This document shows, in pieces, positions 57,421-64,000 of a stretch of 64,000 nt of DNA. Every line of letters begins with the position of its first letter. Position 1 is the first letter of the stretch. Source of the stretch: JAWKTM01 sp041399085 (lineage in GTDB: Bacteria > Planctomycetota > Planctomycetia > Pirellulales > Pirellulaceae); NCBI GenBank assembly GCA_041399085.1, contig JAWKTM010000036.1:1-64000 (forward strand), in the 5' to 3' direction. A model generated the notes under the pieces. It searched no databases and was not told the origin of the DNA. It saw only the letters and a program-made list of their open reading frames with translations. A program made the translations under genes and the position numbers.

Positions 57421-58758
57421 CTACTCGCGAATGCGCACCACGCTGCTGGTCACGGCGCCACGCATGTCCGCGGCGGTCACAAACCAGACGGTGGCTTCAG
57501 CGGGCGGAGCATCGACGGTGACAACATTGTCTTGCACTTCGGCCGGCACGGTTTGCCATTGTCGCTTGTTGATTGGCCCGGCGTCAGTGGTGAAGTGCAA
57601 CGCGGCTTCCTTCAACGACACGCCGTTCGCGACCTTGCACATCACACGGCCGTCGGCCACGTTCGGCTCGGCCAACTTTGGCAGCGGATCGCCGCCACGC
57701 AAATGCTGGTCGACGAACAAACCGATCTCGCTCGGATTCCAACCGGCCGGATGGCTGTGCGGCATGTTCACCGTCACGCGCATCTGCTTGTCGCCGGGCA
57801 CTAGCCGATAGCACTTCATGTAGCTGTCCAGCGGATAGGCGAAGTCGTTCGTGCCGTTCACGAACAGAATCGGCATCGACACGGCCGGCAAATACCGCGA
57901 CGGATCCCACAGCGTCACCCAGCGGTCGCGCTGCTCGGGCGTCATCCGGTCGAATCGCGACAGCCACGCGCTGTTGTCGTGCAAATGGCTGCAACCGTAA
58001 ACCGGCACGGCCGCTTTGAAACGCGAATCGACGCCCGCGACGATGCACGTGAGATAGCCGCCCCAGCTAATCCCCGTCACGGCCGTGCGATCGCCGTCGA
58101 CTTCGGGAAAGCCGCGGATCAGCGAATGAGCCAGCAAGACGTTGGCGACCGCGTGATACGGCCACTGCTCGCCGGGCGGCTTGTCGACGCTGCCGAACTT
58201 TTCGTCGTCGCCTTGATCCGGCCCGCCGTCCTCCAGCCGCGTGCGTTTGTCGCGCTGATGAGGGTTCTGGCCTTCCATCGGACGATAGCCGGCCAAGTCC
58301 ATCGCGATCGCCGTGATAGCCGCAGCTTCGCCCGCCAGCTCGGCCCACTCGCGAAACGCCGTCCCGCCGCCGCCATGAATGAGCACGACGGCCGGCCAAG
58401 GCCGCTGTTCGTCAACCGACGGTTTCGCCGTGTCCGTGGCGTCGGCGTTCCCCTTGATCGTTTCGGGATTGGCGTAGTAGGCGAACACGCGGGTCGCATG
58501 GCCTTGATAAGGCAGCCCCTGGTAATACAACGAGTGGACCGGTCCGTGCTGGCTTTCCCATTCAAACTTCGGCGCTTCGCCCAGTTGCCGCAAATCCCAC
58601 GGCGTCGTTTCCGGCGAAGCCGCCGAACCCACGATCGGCTCGCCAAAGCTGCCGGCGCCGAAAGGCAACTGACCAATAGCAACAAGCCAAGCCAAACAGC
58701 AACTCGGAATCGAAGCCCGCCGAAAAGGGGAATCGCGGAAGCAAAACTCATCGAACAA
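57421..58758 (-). CDS. secreted alpha/beta hydrolase (acetyl-esterase/peptidase type)
   Basis: 445 residues with an N-terminal hydrophobic stretch (SCCLAWLVAIGQLPFGA) acting as a signal. The catalytic core shows VVLIHGGGGTAF (oxyanion loop), VTGISWGGYLTCIVAG (nucleophile Ser), ILFVNGTNDFAYPL (acid) and MPHSHPAGW (His). A C-terminal beta-domain (about 370-440) follows. The pattern fits the prolyl-oligopeptidase/acetyl-xylan-esterase group of exported planctomycete hydrolases. The substrate is unknown. It lies 44 bp upstream of ald on the same strand. Confidence 0.84.
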   Translation of the reverse strand: MFDEFCFRDSPFRRASIPSCCLAWLVAIGQLPFGAGSFGEPIVGSAASPETTPWDLRQLGEAPKFEWESQHGPVHSLYYQGLPYQGHATRVFAYYANPETIKGNADATDTAKPSVDEQRPWPAVVLIHGGGGTAFREWAELAGEAAAITAIAMDLAGYRPMEGQNPHQRDKRTRLEDGGPDQGDDEKFGSVDKPPGEQWPYHAVANVLLAHSLIRGFPEVDGDRTAVTGISWGGYLTCIVAGVDSRFKAAVPVYGCSHLHDNSAWLSRFDRMTPEQRDRWVTLWDPSRYLPAVSMPILFVNGTNDFAYPLDSYMKCYRLVPGDKQMRVTVNMPHSHPAGWNPSEIGLFVDQHLRGGDPLPKLAEPNVADGRVMCKVANGVSLKEAALHFTTDAGPINKRQWQTVPAEVQDNVVTVDAPPAEATVWFVTAADMRGAVTSSVVRIRE

Positions 58759-58927
58759 CCCTATCTAGTCGCAAGAAGAACGAACGGGGACAACGCCAAC
58801 CGATAGCCGGCGTCCGCCCCCACGGCAGGCTTTGTCGGACATTGTTATTCACCTCGGAACGATGGTCAAACTTCGATAAACGCCTTCTCGACAGACGTTC
58901 GTTGCCAGCGAGGCGACTTTTCGCGTT

Positions 58928-59173
58928 CAAATCCGGCTGCATTGGACGCCAAAAATACTTTTGGTGCTCAAATCCGGCTGCATCGGAGGCCAGAAATACT
59001 TTTTGTGTCCAAATCCGGCTGCATTGAAGGCCAAAAGCATTTTTCGCATTCAAATCCGGCTGCAATGAACACCAAAAATACTTTTGGCGTCCAAATCCGG
59101 CTGCAACGAACGCCACGAATACTTTTGGCGTCCAAATCCGGCTGCATTGAACACCAAAAATACTTTTCCCAGT
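58928..59173. repeat. 41-bp tandem array, six units, each with a hairpin core
   Basis: Six consecutive units start at 58928, 58969, 59010, 59051, 59092 and 59133, all exactly 41 bp. Each begins CAAATCCGGCTGCA and most carry a palindromic core, CCAAAAATACTTTTGG (6-bp stem, 4-nt loop). Variation is concentrated between these two blocks. There are no unique spacers, so it is not a CRISPR array. Confidence 0.9.
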
Positions 59174-59280
59174 CAAAAACACGCCCTGACAACTAAGAAG
59201 GCGTGGTCATCCCCTTGCGTTGTTCGCGCCCCTTGCGACTGTTGCGTTCGCTTCTTCATTAGGCAATTGGCAGCGAAATC

Positions 59281-59398
59281 GCACCTACTGATGCTGGCAG
59301 CATCGGCCACGTGGCGGACGCACCTACCGATGCTGACCTGGCAGCATGCGTGGTGGACGCACCTACCGATGCTGGCAGCATCGGCCACGTGGCGGACG
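59281..59398. repeat. 39-bp tandem repeat, three units
   Basis: Units start at about 59281, 59320 and 59359. The first and third are nearly identical (CACCTAC.GATGCTGGCAGC and so on); the middle one is degenerate. It lies about 110 bp from the 41-bp array. Confidence 0.75.
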
Positions 59399-59722
59399 CT
59401 GCCAGCGTCCCGTGGTCGACACGTCCCGTGGTGGACGCTGCCAGCGTCCCAATGGGTACATTCTCATCTGCCGCTCGCCTTATGGCACGGCGTCGCTTGT
59501 GCGTTGTCACAGCCGAATCGCAAGGCACGACGGACTTCCAATCTGTCGACAACACTCGGGAATACAGACTGACAGGCCGTCCTACGCTTTTGCCACAACC
59601 CAAATTTCTGAAGCTGTGACATCGCACTAGAAGCGTCACCGAGGAACCGAAGCGGTCGGATCGACTGGAACCGCGAGGCCACCGGCTGCTGCGTGCCATC
59701 GTGCATCCCTTGGTCGCTGCCA

Positions 59723-62472
59723 TCAGGCTTTGCCGCAACGCCTCGTCATTCGGGCGCGGCTGAGGCACCACTTGAACTGCTCGACAGCCTCGGTGTAAAG
59801 CCGCTGAGCCAGCAGCTTGTTGCCGAGTGCCTGCCGGGCGTTGAAGTCGTTGGGCGCCGCTTGCACGGCTCGGCGGTTGAACTCCAACGCGTATTGCGTC
59901 TCATCCAACAACGTGGCCGTACTGCTGGCCGACATCCACAACGGCAGGCTCTCCGCCGGATTCGCTTCGGCCTCTTGCACCGTCAGTTCGATGAAGCGGC
60001 GGCCGATGATTTGGACATCCCGCTGCCGTTGCAAACCGCGATAGTGATTCAACAACCGTCCCATCCCGATCCGATCCGGGCGAAAATTCTCCATGAAAAA
60101 CTCGGCCGGCACTACGGGCGCCATGATTTCCATGATGCGAACCTGGCTCTCGTAGTCGTCGTGATACGCTCGCTTCCACGTTTCGATCGCGGCTTCCCAA
60201 TTGCCGGCCATCGCCAACTGCTGCCGGCCGCCATCAACACCGGGCCATAGCGCGGGCGGAGACGCAGGGCTTGATTGATATACGAGGGCTTGGCCTGCTC
60301 GCCTTGCCCTTCGAGGAACGCGAGCTCCGCGAGATAGATATAGCCTTCGCCCTGAAGCGGACAGAGTTGCAGTCCGCGACGCGTATGGGCGAGCGCCTTG
60401 TCCAGCATCTCGCGATTCGGTCCGATCGCCACCGTCAGCCATTGGTCGAGCGATTCGGGCGATTCAAATTGCGACGCGATCGCCGCATCGCGAATCTGCG
60501 TCAACGTCATGGCATTCGCCGAGTCGCGTTGCAGCACTTCGAACCAGCGGCGGTACAGTTCCGCCAAACGGATGTGAGCTCGGGCGTCGGCCGGATCGCT
60601 AGCCACCGTGGCTTCCAGCAGCCGAGCCATCTCGTCGAACGGCTCTTCGTGCGTGTCCAACGCGGTGCGTCGCCGCGCCGCTTGCTGCTCACGAGCCAGC
60701 TTGCGATACGATTCCCATGGCGACGCCGCGAAAGCCGGTCCCCACCAGGTTTGCACCATCATCACGGTCAGCAGCCCCGCGCAAACGCAGCCGCCAATCC
60801 AGCCAGCTCGTGGCACTCGCCACTCCGTGATTTCGGATTCCGAAGCGGTTGGCTCGTCCGTCGTCGGCGATGCGGCGTGATGCCACTGGCGCAAACGACA
60901 GGCGCAGGCCGCCAAGATCACGGCTAACGAAATGCAAGCCGGGATGTACCACACGAAATCGCCGAGCGAATGCAGCGCGCTCACGATCAGGCCGGAAAAC
61001 ACGGCCGCGGCGGCCGCCGACGCACGCCGGTCGCCATCTCGCTGGAAAGCTTGCCGGCATCCGTCCACGACGAAGTAGATGCCGAGCAACATCAGCAACA
61101 AACCCGGAACGCCGGTCTCGAGGCCCAGTTGCAAGTAGCCGCTTTCGGCGTGCGTGTAGTCGACCGTTGGATCTTCGTCGATGTATTGCGGATAAACTTC
61201 ACGATGCGTGCCGACACCGGAACCAAGCACGGCGTATTGCGGGATCGCTTCCAACAACGCGTTCCACAACATGCGGCGGTTGAACGGCTGATCTTCGCTG
61301 GCAATGTGAAGCAGCGATTCCAGGCGCGTCGCGAGTCGCGTTGAACCATGGATCGTGAGCGCCGCGGCGACTAACAATGTCACGGCTCCGAGCCCGATCA
61401 GCGCCTGTCGGCCGAACAATCCTTGCCGGGCGAGCAGCAACACACAGACCGCGGCCGCCGCCAAGATCGAGATCACGCCGCCGCGGGAAAACGTCAATAG
61501 TCCAGCAACCGTCACCGCTAACAGTCCGCCGATCAAATACGGGGCGACGCCGCTGCCAAAGCGGCTCATCGCGTTAGACGAACCAAACGCATGGCGGCCG
61601 CGCGGCTCGCCAATCACTCGCTGCAGCCACCAGACCAGTGGCCCGATTCCCAAGGCCAGAAAATGCGCGAAGTGGTTTTGGTTCGAGAACGAGCCTTTCA
61701 CCACGCCGTCGGTCGTGCGAAACGGATGCTCGTACATCCACAGAAACTTCGAGTTGCCGAAGAAGAACTGCAGCAGACCGAGAGCCGCCATTCCCATGGC
61801 CGCAATCGCGATCCATCGCAACAGCCGTTCCAGGTCGGCAAGCTGACGAAGTCGCTGCAACACGACGACGAACAACAGCCCATAGGCAGTTAGCATCAGC
61901 AGGCCGTTGCGTGTCTCCGCCGGCGCAAGCGAAACTCGGTTCCACACGCCCAGTTGCCCAGCGGACTCGCCGGCCGACTCACTGCCCGAATGCCACAGCG
62001 GCAAATTCGCAGCTTGGTACGGCGACAGGATTCGCACGAGCGATTCGGGAAGCGGCAGGATTTGGAGCACGACCAGCGCCAGCGCCGCGACAATCAACCA
62101 TTGGGCCGGCGAACGATTCCAGCCAGCTCGCGCGACGAAACATTGCCGAGCGAACCAAGCAATGGCCGTCGCGCCGATGATCGACACCAGCACCAACCGA
62201 CCGAGCGGATGGCGTCCGCCCATAAACAGCGGCGCGAAGAAGATAACCGCGGCAAGTCCCGCGTCCGTGGCGTGAAGCAGGGCCGCGGCCAACGGATGCT
62301 CGGCGACCGACGGCAGCTTCGTCGCCAATTCGCTGGCTCGTTCGCTGCCGCGCGACCGCTCGCCACGTCGTCGGTCGCTCGAGGTTTCGGTTTCGGAAGG
62401 GCGGGTAGATCGAGTCGCATTCCGGGTTGGCGAATCGACCGAGAGATCGCGTGGTTCCAAAGTATCGCTCAT
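59723..62472 (-). pseudogene. O-antigen ligase family membrane protein with TPR-like C-terminus, one frameshift
   Basis: From ATG at 62472. A charged N-terminus (about 1-55) is followed by about ten membrane helices, and the Wzy_C/O-antigen-ligase signature lies in between: KGSFSNQNHFAHFLALGIGP, LTFSRGGVISIL, and the periplasmic GSGVGTHREVYPQY and HAESGYLQLGLETGVPGL. Residues about 590-900 form helical TPR-like repeats (ARAHIRLAELYRRWFEVL, GEGYIYLAELAFLEGQGEQA). One missing base near 60230 splits the frame. Restoring it joins LMAAG to RQQLAMAGNWEAAIETW and on to the stop at 59723. Such proteins ligate or polymerise surface polysaccharide. No other polysaccharide genes are adjacent. Confidence 0.82.
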
Positions 62473-62801
62473 GGGGTCACTTGGGGCGAACGGGCATACG
62501 CGGATGTCGGGCTTGCCACGGATGCCGGCGACGAGCGAACTTCGCAAGTCCCTGTCAACGGGGATTCGCCGGCCTGCCTGGCGCGAGGTTCAAGTACGGG
62601 AACCGGGTATGTAGCGAAATCTCACGAATCGAGCTACAGCGATTCGTTAATCGCAAATCGGCGAACCACTGTCGACGACGCCTATTTCGCTGCGTTCGCA
62701 AGATGCGGACGAACGGACCACTGGCCGCAGTTCACATTTCTACGCTACCAGCTACCGGTTATGATGAGGTTCGGACCTTAGCTTGCGAGAGAGAAGTCGA
62801 A
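62473..62801. other. divergent intergenic region
   Basis: 329 bp between the O-antigen-ligase and first Uma2 starts. A TATGAT-like box lies at 62760-62765, but no -35 element at normal spacing was found. Nothing else is visible. Confidence 0.45.
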
Positions 62802-63473
62802 ATGGCATCGGAAATCAAAGCTCTGGAACAGATCGAATACCCGGAACGGGACGGGCGGCCGATGGGTGAGACCGATTTGCATCGCGATTGGATGATTCGT
62901 TTGATTCGGCTGTTGCAGTTTCGGTATCGCGACCAGCGGGCCTACGTGTCGGGCGATTTGTTGCTGTATTACGTCGAGGGGAATCCGAAGGTCTGCGTGG
63001 TGCCGGATGTGTTCCTAGTGAAAGATCATCCGCCAGGCCGCCGCCGCGTTTACAAGCTCTGGGAAGAAGGCCAATCGCCCCATGTGGTGATCGAAGTCAC
63101 GTCGCTCAAGACGCGGAAGGCCGACGTGCTGAAGCTGCGGAAGTTTCGCGAAATTGGCGTCGCGGAAGTCTTCTTATACGACCCGACCGGCGACTACCTA
63201 AAACCGCCATTGCATGGCTATCGCTTAATTGATGGCGAGTACGTCACGATCGAGCCCAACTCCGAAGGCCGGATACGCTCCGTCGAACTCCACGCCGAAC
63301 TCGGCCTCGAAGACGACGGCAGCTTGGCGATTCACGACGCCGACTCGGGCGAACGCTGGATGACCGCCGAGGAAGCCGCCGACGCCGAACGAGAAGCGGC
63401 GGAAGCGCGATCGCTGGACTTGGAGGCCGAAGTCCAGCGACTGCGCCGACGACTTGAGGAACTCGACAATTAG
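62802..63473 (+). CDS. Uma2 family (DUF820) protein, copy 1
   Basis: 223 residues from ATG at 62802; upstream in-frame codons lack similarity. The Uma2/DUF820 fold belongs to the PD-(D/E)xK nuclease superfamily. VVPDVFLVKD carries the conserved Asp, and PHVVIEVTSLKTRKADVLKL carries the ExxS/T...K core, followed by KFREIGVAEVFLYDPTGDYL. The C-terminus ends in a coiled coil (AADAEREAAEARSLDLEAEV). The family is strongly expanded in cyanobacteria and planctomycetes; nuclease activity is predicted, but its role is unknown. A near-identical second copy follows after 35 bp. Confidence 0.88.
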   Translation: MASEIKALEQIEYPERDGRPMGETDLHRDWMIRLIRLLQFRYRDQRAYVSGDLLLYYVEGNPKVCVVPDVFLVKDHPPGRRRVYKLWEEGQSPHVVIEVTSLKTRKADVLKLRKFREIGVAEVFLYDPTGDYLKPPLHGYRLIDGEYVTIEPNSEGRIRSVELHAELGLEDDGSLAIHDADSGERWMTAEEAADAEREAAEARSLDLEAEVQRLRRRLEELDN

Positions 63474-63508
63474 GCCAATCGCTCGGCGGCTTCCAAGGGA
63501 GGATTAGC

Positions 63509-64000
63509 ATGGCCACGGACATCAAGACGCTGGATCAAATCGATTACCCCGAACGGGACGGGCGGCCGATGGGCGAGACCGACTTGCATCGCGATTGGAT
63601 GATTCGTTTGATTCGGCTGTTGCAGTTTCGGTATCGCGACCAGCGCGCCTACGTGTCGGGCGATTTGTTGCTGTATTACGTCGAGGGGAATCCGAAGGTC
63701 TGCGTGGTGCCGGATGTGTTCTTAGTGAAAGATCATCCGCCAGGCCGCCGCCGCGTTTACAAGCTCTGGGAAGAAGGCCAATCGCCCCATGTGGTGATCG
63801 AAGTCACGTCACTCAAGACGCGGAAGGCCGACGTGCTGAAGCTGCGGAAGTTTCGTGAGATCGGGGTCGCGGAAGTGTTCCTCTACGACCCGACCGGTGA
63901 CTATTTGAACCCGCCGCTACATGGTTATCGCTTGGTCGGCGGCGAGTACGTCACGATCGAGCCCAACGCCGAGAGCCGGCTAAGCTCCGTCGAACTCCAC
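63509..64000 (+). CDS. Uma2 family (DUF820) protein, copy 2, truncated by window end
   Basis: From ATG at 63509, preceded by GGGAGGA, the frame is open to the right edge (164 codons visible). It repeats copy 1 almost residue for residue from PERDGRPMGETDLHRDWMIR through FREIGVAEVFLYDPTGDYL, then diverges slightly (NPPLHGYRLVGGEY). The same PD-(D/E)xK signature residues are present. The nucleotide sequence in the central 300 bp is also nearly identical, indicating a recent tandem duplication or gene conversion. Confidence 0.88.
   Translation, partial: MATDIKTLDQIDYPERDGRPMGETDLHRDWMIRLIRLLQFRYRDQRAYVSGDLLLYYVEGNPKVCVVPDVFLVKDHPPGRRRVYKLWEEGQSPHVVIEVTSLKTRKADVLKLRKFREIGVAEVFLYDPTGDYLNPPLHGYRLVGGEYVTIEPNAESRLSSVELH

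Larger units (their letters stand above)
58759..59722. other. repeat-rich intergenic island
   Basis: 964 bp without a supported gene. It contains a 41-bp array (58928-59173), a 39-bp array (59281-59398) and further GCTGCCAGCGTCCC copies to about 59450. Open frames across it are by-products of the repeats: a 41-bp period cannot keep a protein frame. The right end (59520-59722) shows nothing recognisable. Confidence 0.7.

Noticed and set aside
58928..59173. Possible CRISPR array
   Set aside because: The whole 41-bp unit is repeated, with no unique spacers of constant length and no cas genes nearby.
58748..59196. Open frames across the 41-bp array on both strands (about 84-144 codons)
   Set aside because: A 41-bp period shifts frame at every unit; the apparent peptides are by-products of A/T-rich repeat cores.
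62731..62765. Promoter upstream of the first Uma2 gene (TTCACA and TATGAT boxes)
   Set aside because: The spacer is about 23 bp, outside the usual 16-18 bp.

Overview
The window looks like a chromosomal segment of a planctomycete, most likely of the Pirellulales type. This rests on the GC-rich coding, a DUF1501 protein, a DUF1571 protein, an FG-GAP/VCBS protein, giant secreted proteins with GEVEDY and cadherin-like repeats, and their Arg-rich N-termini followed by an 'LExRxLLA'-like motif. I saw no rRNA, tRNA, CRISPR array or transposase.

Layout. 1-6161 (minus strand) is a compact operon: a four-helix membrane protein, a large P-loop ATPase, a 120-residue protein, and a very large adenosine-deaminase-fold protein that runs off the left edge. 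The ATPase plus split adenosine deaminase match the core of RADAR anti-phage defence (RdrA + RdrB). A clear terminator separates this operon from the gene upstream of it. 6.5-21.5 kb is mostly housekeeping or planctomycete-specific: DUF1571, a family 2 glycosyltransferase, queA, a phosphohexomutase, FG-GAP and DUF1501 proteins, thiL, a methyltransferase, a deoxyhypusine-synthase homologue, a DUF58 protein, lutA, and an anti-sigma-type ATP-binding protein.

22.5-37.3 kb holds two giant secreted proteins in tandem. The first (2529 aa, intact) carries ten GEVEDY repeats, a Calx-beta domain, a dockerin-like segment and a C-terminal metzincin-like motif. The second carries about 18 cadherin-like repeats, an SdrD-B-like domain and a related metalloprotease-like C-terminus, but its frame is broken many times. 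37.4-46.9 kb is a Tad/Flp pilus locus: four pilin-like proteins, prepilin peptidase, TadE, CpaB, TadG-like, TadZ/CpaE, TadA/CpaF, TadB and TadC. No secretin gene is visible.

46.9-64 kb: a YheT-type hydrolase; lutC and lutB (lutA lies 26 kb away); a NotI-like restriction endonuclease with an N4-cytosine-type DNA methyltransferase just downstream of pyrG; a secreted helical protein; mtnA; ald; an alpha/beta hydrolase; a repeat-rich intergenic island with a six-unit 41-bp hairpin array; an O-antigen-ligase/TPR protein; and two near-identical tandem Uma2 genes cut by the right edge.

Quality note. Isolated one-base indels, mostly deletions, break several otherwise well-conserved genes (phosphohexomutase, lutB, the methyltransferase, tadG-like, the O-antigen ligase) and are dense at 31.1-37.3 kb. 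This looks more like residual sequence error than gene decay. Those entries are typed 'pseudogene', with that caveat in the text.
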